Positions 54,263 to 63,754 are shown, numbered from the stretch's first letter. The stretch is DNA of 64,000 nt from Capnocytophaga sp. (GCF_030532915.1 NZ_JAUNKD010000006.1:37181-101180); one strand, 5' to 3'. The notes: a model not told the origin generated them from the letters alone. Made by a program: numbers and translations.

Positions 54263-55258
54263 ATGAAGTTATCAATCATCATACCCGTATACAATGCCGA
54301 AAAATATCTTGACGGTTGCCTGTCAAGCCTTTTCGAGCAACAGCTTTCGCCTGCTGATTTTGAAATTATACTGGTTAATGATGGCTCAACCGATAACAGT
54401 TTGCTCATTTGCAGTAAATTAGCTGAAAAACACACAAACATCAAAGTTTTTAGCCAAGAAAATCAAGGGCAAAGCGTTGCCCGAAACGTAGGGTTAAAAT
54501 ACGCACGCGGAAAATATATTTACTTTATCGACTCTGATGATTATCTGAAATCAGGATATTTAAATACATTATTAGAAATCATTGAAAATGAAAATCTTGA
54601 CTTTTTAGGTTTTCGGTTTTATCACACCTCGCAGCTATACACCCCTTCAACCCAAACAGAAAATCTGCAAATTGAAATTGAAGGTAACGGACTGCAAATC
54701 ATCAGTGAACACAGTTATTACAACGGTTCGTGTTGGTTTATTTTTGAGCGCTCCATCGCTCCAAACTTGTTCTTTGAAGACGGACGCCTGTGTGAAGATG
54801 TCATTTTCACAACCCAACTATTGTTAAAAGTCAAAAAAGGACGTGTGTACAGCAACCAAATTTATGCATATTTCACCAATAATGAATCTACCGTACGCAC
54901 CAAAAACCCGAAACGGCTACGAAAAATAAATGACGATATGTTTTACGTAGCCGACAGATTCAACAGCATTATCGACAGTGTAAACAGAAACGATTACCCA
55001 AAGGCTTTCAACCGATTACGGGCAAGGCAAGAATCATACGCATATTTTGCAATAATTCGTGCCATCAGAGGAAAAAGAAATTTCAACGAAGTGAACAAGC
55101 AGCTTTCCGTTTTAAAAAACGGAAAATATGCAAGTTACCCTATCCGAAATTTTACAACCAACCGATTCATTGACAGGCTAATCAAAAAAGTAATTAATCA
55201 CAAACCATTGCTTTACATTACCATTCAATTAAATCATTTATTTTCTTTTAGCAGATAA
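54263..55258 (+). CDS. Glycosyltransferase family 2
   Basis: A 331-residue GT-A transferase with LSIIIPVYNAEKYLDGCLSSL, VNDGSTDNS (Asp40), QGQSVARNVGLKYARGKYIYFIDSDDYL (Asp90, Asp92, Asp93) and a basic C-terminal helix region. All active-site motifs are standard. It lies 27 nt after the GT4 and 10 nt before an ATP-grasp gene, within the same transcription unit. Confidence 0.9.
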   Translation: MKLSIIIPVYNAEKYLDGCLSSLFEQQLSPADFEIILVNDGSTDNSLLICSKLAEKHTNIKVFSQENQGQSVARNVGLKYARGKYIYFIDSDDYLKSGYLNTLLEIIENENLDFLGFRFYHTSQLYTPSTQTENLQIEIEGNGLQIISEHSYYNGSCWFIFERSIAPNLFFEDGRLCEDVIFTTQLLLKVKKGRVYSNQIYAYFTNNESTVRTKNPKRLRKINDDMFYVADRFNSIIDSVNRNDYPKAFNRLRARQESYAYFAIIRAIRGKRNFNEVNKQLSVLKNGKYASYPIRNFTTNRFIDRLIKKVINHKPLLYITIQLNHLFSFSR

Positions 55259-55268
55259 CACAATACTA

Positions 55269-56234
55269 ATGAATAACATACTCATCACTTCCGCAGGGCA
55301 GCGGGTTTCACTTGTAAAACACTTTCAAAAAGAAATAAAATCCTTAAATTCAAACAATAAGGTTTACACCGTCGATGCCTCCCCTGAACTGGCTCCCGCT
55401 TGCATCATTGCTGACGGTTACAAAAAAGTTTGTCACGTAACAAACCCTGACTATATTCATAACTTATTGAATATATGTAAAATATGGAACATCAAACTCA
55501 TTATTCCTACCATTGACACCGAGCTTTTGATTCTTGCTCAAAACAGAGAATTATTTTTCAACAACGGCATCATTCCTGTGATTTCGTCACCCGATTTTAT
55601 AAAAAAATGTCGCAACAAACGAATAACAAATCAATTTTTCACAGACAATAACATTGATGTTCCACGCATTTTTCAAAAAGACAATCTCGAATTTCCGTTA
55701 TTCATAAAACCGTATGACGGCTCGGCAAGCAAAGGCTCTTTTCGAATCAACGACGCTTCTGAAATCACTGATTATCACCTCAACAACCCAAAACTAATGT
55801 TTATGGAATACATTGATAATTCATACGAAGAATTTACCGTTGATGCCTACTATGACAAACACAACACCTTAAAATGCCTCGTGCCTCGCAAACGAATTTT
55901 TGTCCGCGCCGGTGAAATTAACAAGGGTGTCACCCAAAAAAATGAACTTGTAGACTTTATCAAATCCCGATTAGGAAAAATTGACGGTGCCGTAGGATGC
56001 CTTACAATGCAGTTTTTCTTTCATCCTGAAACAAAACGAGTTATCGGCATTGAAATCAACCCCCGATTTGGTGGCGGATACCCGTTGAGTTACTTGGCAG
56101 GAGCTAATTACCCCAAATACCTCATCGACGAATACATTCTAAATCAAGAAATTAAACCCTTTGACAATTGGGAAGATAAATTGTTGATGCTCCGCTATGA
56201 CGATGAAATTTTAGTACGAAATTATGGAGCGTAA
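55269..56234 (+). CDS. ATP-grasp ligase of the carbamoyl-phosphate-synthase-like type
   Basis: A 321-residue ATP-grasp protein: N-terminal Rossmann-like NNILITSAGQRVSLVKHF, nucleotide loop FPLFIKPYDGSASKGSFR, and magnesium-binding GIEINPRFGGGYPLSYLAGANYP with Glu and Asn intact. It overlaps the following HAD gene by 11 nt, and its paralogue lies at 58924. Such ATP-grasp/HAD pairs recur in surface-polysaccharide loci, where they are thought to attach an amino acid or other small acid; the substrate is unproven. No membrane segments. Confidence 0.82.
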   Translation: MNNILITSAGQRVSLVKHFQKEIKSLNSNNKVYTVDASPELAPACIIADGYKKVCHVTNPDYIHNLLNICKIWNIKLIIPTIDTELLILAQNRELFFNNGIIPVISSPDFIKKCRNKRITNQFFTDNNIDVPRIFQKDNLEFPLFIKPYDGSASKGSFRINDASEITDYHLNNPKLMFMEYIDNSYEEFTVDAYYDKHNTLKCLVPRKRIFVRAGEINKGVTQKNELVDFIKSRLGKIDGAVGCLTMQFFFHPETKRVIGIEINPRFGGGYPLSYLAGANYPKYLIDEYILNQEIKPFDNWEDKLLMLRYDDEILVRNYGA

Positions 56235-56865
56235 ATACATTATTTTCGATTTGGATGATACGCTGATTTACGAAATTGACTTTCTTAAATCGGCGTACCG
56301 TGAAATTGCTCGGCTTGTTTCCCGAAACGATGCAAATCTGTATGCAAAAATGTTTGATTTATACTCCCAAGGAGAAAATGTTTTTGATTTTTTAACAGCT
56401 GAATTTCCCGTTTTTTCAAAAGAAGAACTACTGACAATTTACCGAAACCACTTCCCTACCCTAACGCTAAATGACGGAGCAGAACCCATATTCAATCTCT
56501 GTAAATCAAATAATTACAAAATAGGTTTAATTACCGACGGGCGCTCAATCACCCAACGAAACAAACTAAAAGCCGTTGGCATTGAGTCAATTTTCGACAA
56601 AATCATCATTTCGGAAGAATTCGGAAGCTCCAAACCTAACAAGCAAAACTTTTTGGTATTCCACCAACCCGACATAAACAGCTATTTCTACATTGGCGAC
56701 AACCCAAAAAAGGATTTTACCGCACCCAATGAACTCGGTTGGCAAACCGTTTGTTTGCTCGACAAAGGCAATAACGTTCACAAACAAAACTTCGACATCG
56801 AAAAAAAGAATCTTCCAAACCATAAAATACACAACCTTAACGAGTTATCAAATCTCATTGTGTGA
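56224..56865 (+). CDS. HAD-superfamily phosphatase
   Basis: A 213-residue HAD hydrolase: motif I DLDDTL (Asp9, Asp11), motif II IGLITDGRS, motif III Lys in SSKPNKQNF, and motif IV YIGDNPKKDF. An alpha-helical cap follows motif I (KSAYREIARLVSRNDANLYAKM). The 11-nt overlap with the ATP-grasp gene points to a joint function, for example dephosphorylation of a precursor or product of that ligase. Substrate unknown. Confidence 0.88.
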   Translation: MERKYIIFDLDDTLIYEIDFLKSAYREIARLVSRNDANLYAKMFDLYSQGENVFDFLTAEFPVFSKEELLTIYRNHFPTLTLNDGAEPIFNLCKSNNYKIGLITDGRSITQRNKLKAVGIESIFDKIIISEEFGSSKPNKQNFLVFHQPDINSYFYIGDNPKKDFTAPNELGWQTVCLLDKGNNVHKQNFDIEKKNLPNHKIHNLNELSNLIV

Positions 56866-56914
56866 AAAATTTCATAATTTTTCAGTTTCATTTACCCAGT
56901 ATTAAATAATTTTA

Positions 56915-56922
56915 TACCTTTG
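56915..56922 (+). promoter_or_regulatory. Internal promoter candidate (-7) in the polysaccharide locus
   Basis: TACCTTTG matches TAnnTTTG in the 122-nt gap before the CapK-like gene, 66 nt from its ATG. No good -33 TTTG is present. It could give the distal pgl-type genes separate expression. Confidence 0.45.
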
Positions 56923-56987
56923 CCAAACCGCTGAGTGAAAAACGTTTGTTATATCACAAAACACCATTATAACAAGGCATAAACACT

Positions 56988-58280
56988 ATGAAAAATATCA
57001 GATATTACCTCTTTTGGGCGTTGGATACACTAACTGGTGGCAAAAAAAGAAAGCACTATGATGAAATTGCACAAATTTATCATCAAAAAGGTGATTATAA
57101 AGCAATTAAAACCAAAAGACTTAATGATATTTTAACCTATGCCTGCAAAAATACTGCCTTTTATAAAAATTTTGAGCCCAATAATCTGAGTAGTTTCCCC
57201 ATAATCAACAAAAAGGTGGTTAATGAAAATTATGACGATTTTTTCTCAAAAGAATTTGTAAATAAGAAAAATAAATTGCGAATGATGACAACCAGCGGTT
57301 CCACAGGTGCTACATTCAGGGTGTATCAAAATCCTGAAAAAGTGTTGCGAAATAAAATGGACATTCTGTATTTTTATCATATTGCTAATTACGACATAGG
57401 TGACCGAATGTATTCGCTACGAATATGGACGAACATCAACCGAAAAAGTTGGTTTACGCAACTAAAAGAAAATTTTAGAATGTATGACACTTCAAGTTTA
57501 AGCAAAGAAGGTGTGCTTCAACTTGAAAAAATGGCAAAGCGTGACGGTAACACAAAAGTACTCTCGGGCTATGCCTCTACTTTTGCCGAGTTAGTGCGCC
57601 ATTTGGACACACAAAGCCGAAGTGAAAGCAAAAAATGGAACGTAAAATCCATCATCTCAATGGCAGAAGAACTGCTTCTGCACACCAAACGGGAGCTCAT
57701 TGACATATTCAAATGCCCTGTGGTTTCGCGGTATTCAAACCAAGAAATGGGAATGTTCGCCCAACAACCGGCCACGGGCGAAGATTATTTCCTAACCAAC
57801 GAAGCAAGCTATCACTTTGAGTTTCTGAAATTAGACAGCGATGATCCGGCTCAGGAAGACGAACTCGCCCGCATCGTAATTACGGACTTGTTCAACAGAG
57901 CAGTGCCGCTTATTCGTTATGAAACAGGCGATTTATGTACCTTCGGAATTAAAAACAACCGAAAATACATTAAAACCCTGCAAGGCAGATCCAACGACCT
58001 TTTAAAAAATAATGACGGCGAGCTATTGCCTCCATACCTCATTATTTACACCTTGTGGCACTTTAAAGGCATCGTACAGTTTCAATTAACACAAGAAAAT
58101 CTAAATTTAGTACGTCTGAAATTAATGCATCAGTTTGAAAACAAGAACGAAACTTTCAAGCAAATTGAAGCTAAATTAATGGCTGTTTTTGGTGAACAAA
58201 CCACCATACAAATAGAGGAAGTTTCAGAAATTCCGACAGAAAAAACAGGAAAACGAAAATTTATTATTTCAAAAATATAA
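56988..58280 (+). CDS. CapK/phenylacetate-CoA-ligase-like adenylating enzyme
   Basis: A 430-residue AMP-binding-family protein of the CapK type (coenzyme F390 synthetase-like). It shows the phosphate-binding loop TTSGSTG at 101-107, a substrate region VSRYSNQEMGMFAQQ, and RAVPLIRYETGDLC, which corresponds to the adenylate-contacting YxTGD motif. LQGRSNDLLKNNDGELLPP is the hinge to the C-terminal domain, and the end is TEKTGKRKFIISK with the catalytic-type lysine. CapK proteins are common in capsule loci but their reaction is not well known; activation of a carboxylate as acyl-AMP is expected. It stands 122 nt after the HAD gene and 8 nt before the phosphosugar transferase. Confidence 0.82.
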   Translation: MKNIRYYLFWALDTLTGGKKRKHYDEIAQIYHQKGDYKAIKTKRLNDILTYACKNTAFYKNFEPNNLSSFPIINKKVVNENYDDFFSKEFVNKKNKLRMMTTSGSTGATFRVYQNPEKVLRNKMDILYFYHIANYDIGDRMYSLRIWTNINRKSWFTQLKENFRMYDTSSLSKEGVLQLEKMAKRDGNTKVLSGYASTFAELVRHLDTQSRSESKKWNVKSIISMAEELLLHTKRELIDIFKCPVVSRYSNQEMGMFAQQPATGEDYFLTNEASYHFEFLKLDSDDPAQEDELARIVITDLFNRAVPLIRYETGDLCTFGIKNNRKYIKTLQGRSNDLLKNNDGELLPPYLIIYTLWHFKGIVQFQLTQENLNLVRLKLMHQFENKNETFKQIEAKLMAVFGEQTTIQIEEVSEIPTEKTGKRKFIISKI

Positions 58281-58288
58281 ACTAAAAA

Positions 58289-58918
58289 ATGTACAAAAAT
58301 TACATAAAACGGTTAATCGATTTTTTTGCCGCACTTTTTGGGCTGATTTTTCTATCGCCCATTTTCATCGTGGTAATGATTGGCTTGTTTTTTGCCAATC
58401 AAGGAAAACCTTTTTTCTTTCAGAAAAGACCCGGTTTGCACAACCAAATCTTTGAAATTATCAAATTCAAAACGATGAATGACAAAAGGGATAAAAGCGG
58501 GAAACTACTCCCCGACGCCCAGCGGCTTACCAAAATCGGTGCATTTGTGCGGAAAACATCACTTGATGAAATTCCGCAATTAATCAATGTGTTAAAAGGC
58601 GATATGTCACTAATAGGTCCCAGACCATTACTGGTGAAATATTTACCGTATTACACTAAAAGAGAGCAATTACGACACACCGTAAGACCCGGAATTACCG
58701 GACTTGCGCAAGTCAACGGCAGAAACAACGTTAGTTGGGACGACAAATTGGAAATGGACGCAAAATATGTGGACGAACTCTCTTTCAGCAACGACGTAAA
58801 AATACTACTTAAAACTATTCAAAATGTTGTTTCTCAAAAAGATATAGTCGTAGCAAGTTGTGAAAGCAACGACCTTGATGTTGTGAGAAGCAAACAGAAG
58901 ACAATACTTAAAGAATAA
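58289..58918 (+). CDS. Initiating phosphoglycosyl transferase, PglC-like
   Basis: Monotopic phosphosugar transferase that links the first sugar-1-phosphate to undecaprenyl phosphate. The 209 residues match the minimal PglC type, without the long N-terminal membrane domain of WbaP/WcaJ. It has the re-entrant helix (about 9-35; LIDFFAALFGLIFLSPIF), KFKTM, the catalytic Asp93-Glu94 pair in SLDEIPQLINVLKGDMSLIGPRPL, and RPGITGLAQVNGR. The Campylobacter PglC has the same Asp-Glu dyad and uses UDP-di-N-acetylbacillosamine, and PglD, PglE and PglF homologues follow here, which makes that sugar the likely initiator. Confidence 0.92.
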   Translation: MYKNYIKRLIDFFAALFGLIFLSPIFIVVMIGLFFANQGKPFFFQKRPGLHNQIFEIIKFKTMNDKRDKSGKLLPDAQRLTKIGAFVRKTSLDEIPQLINVLKGDMSLIGPRPLLVKYLPYYTKREQLRHTVRPGITGLAQVNGRNNVSWDDKLEMDAKYVDELSFSNDVKILLKTIQNVVSQKDIVVASCESNDLDVVRSKQKTILKE

Positions 58919-58923
58919 TCATT

Positions 58924-59958
58924 ATGAATATCCTTTTCACCTGTGCAGGAAGAAGAAACTATCTCATTAACTATTTCAAAGAGACCTTAGCTGGTCAGGG
59001 AAAAGTTTTTGCCGTTGACAAACAACTTTGTGCCCCCGCACTGGCTGATGCCGATGTGGCGATTCAAGTGCCAAACATATACGACAAAAACTATATTCCT
59101 TCCATAATTGACATTGTCAAGAAAAACAACATCAAAGCGATTATTTCGCTCAATGACTTGGAACTACCCATTCTTTCGGTTTGGAAAAAAGACATTGAAC
59201 AATTCGGGGCAAAAGTTATCGTTTCAGATGAAAATGTAATAAAAACAACATTTGACAAATGGGAAACCGTAAAATTTTTGGAAAATATCGGACTTAAATC
59301 GCCCAAAACATTCATCACATTGGAAGATGCCAAGGCTGCTCTCAAAACCGGCGAACTTCAATTTCCGCTGGTAGTCAAACCCCGTTGCGGAAGCGCTTCG
59401 GTAGGCATTGAGTACGTTGATTCTTTCAAAGAGTTGGATATGGTTTACGAATTGCAAATGATTCGCCTCAAACGCACATTTTTGTCTGAAATCGCCAACA
59501 AAAGTTGCCTTGAAAAAGCTTTTTTAATACAAGAAAAAATAAAAGGAACCGAATACGGAATGGACGTTCTGAATGACTTTGATGGGAATTACGTAAATTC
59601 GTTCGTTCGCGAAAAAATATTGATGCGGGCAGGTGAAACCGACAAAGCCATTTCAGTGATTGACAACCGTTTTAATGCCATTGGTGAGGCTATCGGTAAA
59701 AACCTAAAACACATTGGCAATCTGGATTGTGACATCTTTGAAAGCAATGGAGAGTTGTATGTTTTGGAACTCAATCCGCGTTTTGGTGGCGGTTATCCCT
59801 TTTCACACGAAGCCGGCAGCAATACCGTGGCAACCTATGTTGAATGGCTCAAAGGCGGGACTGACATTGCTAAATTTTCAAATTACAAAGACGGAATCGC
59901 CTTTTCAAAATGTGATAGGCTTTTAAACGTTACCGGAAAAGTAAATATAACACGTTAA
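58924..59958 (+). CDS. ATP-grasp ligase of the carbamoyl-phosphate-synthase-like type, paralogue of the one at 55269
   Basis: A 344-residue ATP-grasp protein. MNILFTCAGRRNYLINYFKETL at the start and VLELNPRFGGGYPFSHEAGSNTV near the end mirror the paralogue at 55269. The nucleotide loop is FPLVVKPRCGSASVGIEYV, and FLIQEKIKGTEYGMDVLND lies in the central domain. It sits between PglC-like and PglD-like genes, 5 nt after the former. Its place inside the pgl-type cluster could mean that it modifies the amino sugar, but no substrate is evident. This is the third ATP-grasp gene of the locus. Confidence 0.82.
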   Translation: MNILFTCAGRRNYLINYFKETLAGQGKVFAVDKQLCAPALADADVAIQVPNIYDKNYIPSIIDIVKKNNIKAIISLNDLELPILSVWKKDIEQFGAKVIVSDENVIKTTFDKWETVKFLENIGLKSPKTFITLEDAKAALKTGELQFPLVVKPRCGSASVGIEYVDSFKELDMVYELQMIRLKRTFLSEIANKSCLEKAFLIQEKIKGTEYGMDVLNDFDGNYVNSFVREKILMRAGETDKAISVIDNRFNAIGEAIGKNLKHIGNLDCDIFESNGELYVLELNPRFGGGYPFSHEAGSNTVATYVEWLKGGTDIAKFSNYKDGIAFSKCDRLLNVTGKVNITR

Positions 59959-60022
59959 AAACAGTTACGAATTAATAAAATAACCAAATCAAAAAATTAA
60001 ACCGTAAAAAAACTAAACAGAG

Positions 60023-60625
60023 ATGATTTTATATGGTGCGAGCGGGCACGCGAAGGTAATTATTGACATTCTACAAAAAAATAACATTGAAGTCAGTAAG
60101 ATTGTTGATGACGCCCCAAAAAACGCAAAAATTTTTAACATCCCCATTGAGAAATCCACTTTTTCTGAAAAAGAAAATCGACACGAAAAAGTGATTATTT
60201 CAATCGGAAATAATGATGCAAGGAAAAAAATATCAGAAAGACATCGCTTTGATTATCAAACAGCCATTCACCCAACAGCGGTAATTTCAAAGTTCTCAAA
60301 AATAGGAAAAGGAACCGTTGTAATGGCTAATGCCGTGGTAAATCCGGAAGCAGAAATAGGTGAACACTGCATCATAAACACAGGTGCCATTGTGGAGCAC
60401 GAGTGCAAAATCGCGAACTTTGCACATATTTCACCCAACGCTTCCTTAGCCGGAAATGTTGAAATTGGCGAAGGAACGCACATAGGCATCGGAGCTTGCG
60501 TTATTCAAGGAGTAAAAATAGGAAAATGGGCTACCATCGGAGCCGGCGCAGTAATAATCAGAGACATTCCTGACTTTGCAACGGTGGTAGGGAATCCCGG
60601 AAAAGTTATAAAAATAAAAGAATGA
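60023..60625 (+). CDS. UDP-4-amino-sugar N-acetyltransferase, PglD/NeuD-like
   Basis: A 200-residue acetyltransferase: N-terminal Rossmann-like domain (MILYGASGHAKVIIDIL) and a C-terminal left-handed beta-helix of hexapeptide repeats (about 85-190: VISKFSKIGKGTVVMANAVVNPEAEIG...). His126 in VEHECKI matches the catalytic His125 of Campylobacter PglD. It is expected to acetylate the 4-amino group made by the aminotransferase that overlaps its end by 4 nt (ATGA). Confidence 0.9.
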   Translation: MILYGASGHAKVIIDILQKNNIEVSKIVDDAPKNAKIFNIPIEKSTFSEKENRHEKVIISIGNNDARKKISERHRFDYQTAIHPTAVISKFSKIGKGTVVMANAVVNPEAEIGEHCIINTGAIVEHECKIANFAHISPNASLAGNVEIGEGTHIGIGACVIQGVKIGKWATIGAGAVIIRDIPDFATVVGNPGKVIKIKE

Positions 60626-61755
60626 AAAATATGAATTCAAAAGTATGGTTATCATCACCTCATATGGGGGGCAACGAGTTGAAATACATTCACGAAGCCT
60701 TTGACCAAAATTGGGTTGCCCCGCTGGGACCTAACGTAAACGGTTTTGAAGCGGATTTGGAGAGATACTTAAACCAAAACGTTAAAGTAGCTGCTCTTTC
60801 TGCCGGAACTGCCGCATTGCATTTGGCATTGGTGGCACTGGGCATCAAAGCCGGCGACGAGGTTATTTGTCAAAGTTTCACGTTTTCAGCTTCGGCAAAC
60901 CCAATTGTTTATCAAGGGGCTACGCCCATTTTCGTGGATAGCGAACCCGAAACTTGGAACATCTGTCCGCAAGCATTGGAAGATGCCATAAAGAGCCGCA
61001 TCGCCAGCGGAAAAAAACCAAAAGCCATCATCGTGGTTCACCTTTACGGAATGCCCGCCAAAATGGACGAAATCCTTCAAATTGCCAACAAGTATGAAAT
61101 CCCCGTTGTGGAAGACGCCGCAGAGGCTCTGGGAAGCGCTTTCAAAGGACAAAAATGCGGAACGTTCGGTGAAATGGCAATCCTTAGCTTTAACGGAAAT
61201 AAAATCATAACCACCTCAGGCGGAGGTGCTTTGGTTTGCAAAACTGAAAAACAGAAAGAACAAATCGTGTTCCTTTCCACACAGGCTCGCGACAATGCGC
61301 CTCATTATCAGCATTCACACATCGGATACAACTACCGAATGAGCAACATTGCTGCCGGTATCGGGCGCGGACAAATGGAAGTGCTTGATGAACGCATCAC
61401 ACAACGCCGTCAAAATCACTTTTTCTATCAAGAATTATTCAAAAATGCTGACGGAATAACACTATTTACCGAACCCAATGCCGATTATTTTTCAAATCAC
61501 TGGCTTTCAGCAATTACCATCGATGAGAAAAAAACAGGATTTGACCGCGAAGCGTTGCGCTTGAAATTCTTGGATGACAACATTGAAACACGTCCGCTTT
61601 GGAAACCAATGCACCTGCAACCTGTTTTTGAAAAAGCACCTTACTACGGCGGAACTATTTCTGAAACTCTGTTTAACGAGGGATTATGCTTACCATCAGG
61701 TTCTAATTTAAGTGATGCCGACCGAGAGCGAATCGCAAAAATTTTCAATCGATAA
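60622..61755 (+). CDS. PLP-dependent UDP-4-keto-sugar aminotransferase, PglE-like (DegT/DnrJ/EryC1)
   Basis: A 377-residue aminotransferase that converts the 4-keto sugar made by the 4,6-dehydratase to the 4-amino sugar. PLP-binding Lys194 is in LSFNGNKIITTSGGGALVC; other marks are PLGPNVNGFEADL, SAGTAALHLALVALG, EDAAEALGS and YNYRMSNIAAGIGRGQMEVLDER. These phrases fit the PglE/LegC subgroup. The ATG at 60622 overlaps the pglD-like stop by 4 nt; a second ATG at 60631 is possible. Confidence 0.92.
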   Translation: MKNMNSKVWLSSPHMGGNELKYIHEAFDQNWVAPLGPNVNGFEADLERYLNQNVKVAALSAGTAALHLALVALGIKAGDEVICQSFTFSASANPIVYQGATPIFVDSEPETWNICPQALEDAIKSRIASGKKPKAIIVVHLYGMPAKMDEILQIANKYEIPVVEDAAEALGSAFKGQKCGTFGEMAILSFNGNKIITTSGGGALVCKTEKQKEQIVFLSTQARDNAPHYQHSHIGYNYRMSNIAAGIGRGQMEVLDERITQRRQNHFFYQELFKNADGITLFTEPNADYFSNHWLSAITIDEKKTGFDREALRLKFLDDNIETRPLWKPMHLQPVFEKAPYYGGTISETLFNEGLCLPSGSNLSDADRERIAKIFNR

Positions 61756-61804
61756 AAAATTGGTTTTAACATACACTTTTTGAATAGTTTAATCACACTG
61801 AATA

Positions 61805-63745
61805 ATGAACGTAAAAAAAACTAACAGCGAACAACGAATTATCGAACTTTCAAACTTTCGGTACCTACCCCGATGGATTGTCTTGTCTATTGACCTTCTC
61901 ATCTGTGTAATTTCTCTGTTCGTAACCTTTTTCTTGCTAAGCGGATTGGGTATTGAAAATAACATTATTCCGGTTTATCAAAAATATTTGTTGGTAATCG
62001 GTGTAAATCTGTGTTTTATGCTTATTTTCAAAACCTATTCGGGGATTATACGGCACTCCACCTTTTTTGACCTGTTCAAAATATTGCTGGCAAACACAAG
62101 CACGGTGCTTATGTTGTGGTTTATTAACATCGGGAGCATCATTGCATCGGCACATCAATTGATTTTGAACACCACCGCTTTTCTGTACTTTACAATTTCA
62201 TTTGTACTGCTCTCGTTTTTCCGATTATTCGTAAAGGAAATATTCCAGAAAATCAAAGAATTACGCCGAAGCTCATCAAAAAAGCGCATCTTGATTTTGG
62301 GCGTGGAAGAAGAGTCCGTTTCAATAGCAAATGCCATTATGGGAAATCCGAACTTGCCCTATGACGTGGTTGGATTTTTAACCCAACGCGAAGATTCAAA
62401 CAATGCCGTTCTGCTCGGAAAACGAATTTACACCAAAGAAAAACTTCTAAAACACCGAAAAGAAGAATTAGGCATACACGGAGTGCTGGTAAATAAGAAA
62501 AATTTAACCAAAGAGGAACTGAACCAGTGGACAAACATCTTCTTGGAAAAGCGATTATTGGTATTAAAAACACCTTCATTACAAAAAATGCGCCCGGATG
62601 ATAATATCAAAATCCGTAAAGTGCAAATTGAAGATTTGCTTAACAGAAAGCCCATTGTCATTGGAAATGAAGAGGTTAAAAAACGTCATTATCAAAAAAA
62701 TGTACTGGTAACAGGTGGTGCCGGTTCCATCGGAAGTGAAATCGTACGGCAGGTGGCTACTTTCAGCCCTTCATTAGTCGTGGTTTTAGACCAAGCCGAA
62801 ACACCGCTTTATGACATTGAACTTGAAATGAAAGAGAAATTTCCGCACGTTGCTTTTAAATTTGTTTTAGCCGACATTTCAAATTATGAGCGTATGGAAA
62901 GCGTTTTTGAAGAATACAATTTCTCGATGGTGTACCACGCCGCTGCCTACAAACACGTACCGTTAATTGAAGAAAATCCGCACGAAGCCATTTTGGTAAA
63001 CATCCAAGGAAGCAAAAATCTGGCGCTATTGGCAAGCAAATTCAAAATCAATCGATTTGTGATGGTCTCTACCGACAAAGCCGTGAACCCGACCAACGTT
63101 ATGGGAGCTTCAAAAAGGGCAGCCGAGCTTTTTGTACAAGCGCTTCAAAACGAAAAAGGAAACACCACCAAGTTCATTACCACGCGTTTCGGTAACGTAT
63201 TGGGGTCAAACGGCTCGGTAATTCCGCATTTCAGAAAACAAATTGCCAAAGGAGGTCCCGTAACCATCACACATCCGGATATTGTTCGTTATTTTATGAC
63301 CATACCCGAAGCCTGTGAATTGGTACTCCAAGCAGGAACAATGGGCAAAGGGGGCGAGATTTTCGTTTTTGATATGGGCGAACCCGTTAAAATTTTAAAT
63401 TTGGCAACACGAATGATAAAACTTTCGGGCTACGAACCCGATGTAGACATCAAAATCGTGTACACGGGGCTTCGTCCGGGTGAAAAACTCTATGAAGAAC
63501 TTTTGAGTGACGACACCAAAACCCTACCCACACATCACGAAAAGATAATGGTTTCAAAAGACCCAACAATGCCTTTTAACGAAATCGACGCCCTTTCAGC
63601 CAAGATAAGTGCTGCCGCCAAGTTAAAAGACAAAGTAGGTGTGGTGCGTATCCTAAAAGAAATCGTACGCGAATTTAAAAGTAACAACTCTATCTTTGAA
63701 GCTCTTGACAAAGAAATTAAAGAAAAAGAAACTGTTACCGAATAG
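61805..63745 (+). CDS. Membrane-bound UDP-GlcNAc 4,6-dehydratase, PglF/CapD-like
   Basis: A 646-residue enzyme that removes water from UDP-GlcNAc to give the 4-keto-6-deoxy sugar, first step towards di-N-acetylbacillosamine. Four N-terminal membrane helices (about 25-47, 60-80, 95-118, 122-142) are followed by a degenerate nucleotide-binding domain and the catalytic SDR domain: GGAGSIG at 304-310, STDKAVNPTNVMGASK with Thr423-Asp424-Lys425 and Met433/Lys437, where long-form dehydratases have Met in place of Tyr. It also has the C-terminal LRPGEKLYEELL. Last gene of the locus, followed by a perfect 20-bp stem-loop. Confidence 0.93.
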   Translation: MNVKKTNSEQRIIELSNFRYLPRWIVLSIDLLICVISLFVTFFLLSGLGIENNIIPVYQKYLLVIGVNLCFMLIFKTYSGIIRHSTFFDLFKILLANTSTVLMLWFINIGSIIASAHQLILNTTAFLYFTISFVLLSFFRLFVKEIFQKIKELRRSSSKKRILILGVEEESVSIANAIMGNPNLPYDVVGFLTQREDSNNAVLLGKRIYTKEKLLKHRKEELGIHGVLVNKKNLTKEELNQWTNIFLEKRLLVLKTPSLQKMRPDDNIKIRKVQIEDLLNRKPIVIGNEEVKKRHYQKNVLVTGGAGSIGSEIVRQVATFSPSLVVVLDQAETPLYDIELEMKEKFPHVAFKFVLADISNYERMESVFEEYNFSMVYHAAAYKHVPLIEENPHEAILVNIQGSKNLALLASKFKINRFVMVSTDKAVNPTNVMGASKRAAELFVQALQNEKGNTTKFITTRFGNVLGSNGSVIPHFRKQIAKGGPVTITHPDIVRYFMTIPEACELVLQAGTMGKGGEIFVFDMGEPVKILNLATRMIKLSGYEPDVDIKIVYTGLRPGEKLYEELLSDDTKTLPTHHEKIMVSKDPTMPFNEIDALSAKISAAAKLKDKVGVVRILKEIVREFKSNNSIFEALDKEIKEKETVTE

Positions 63746-63754
63746 TTTAAATAA

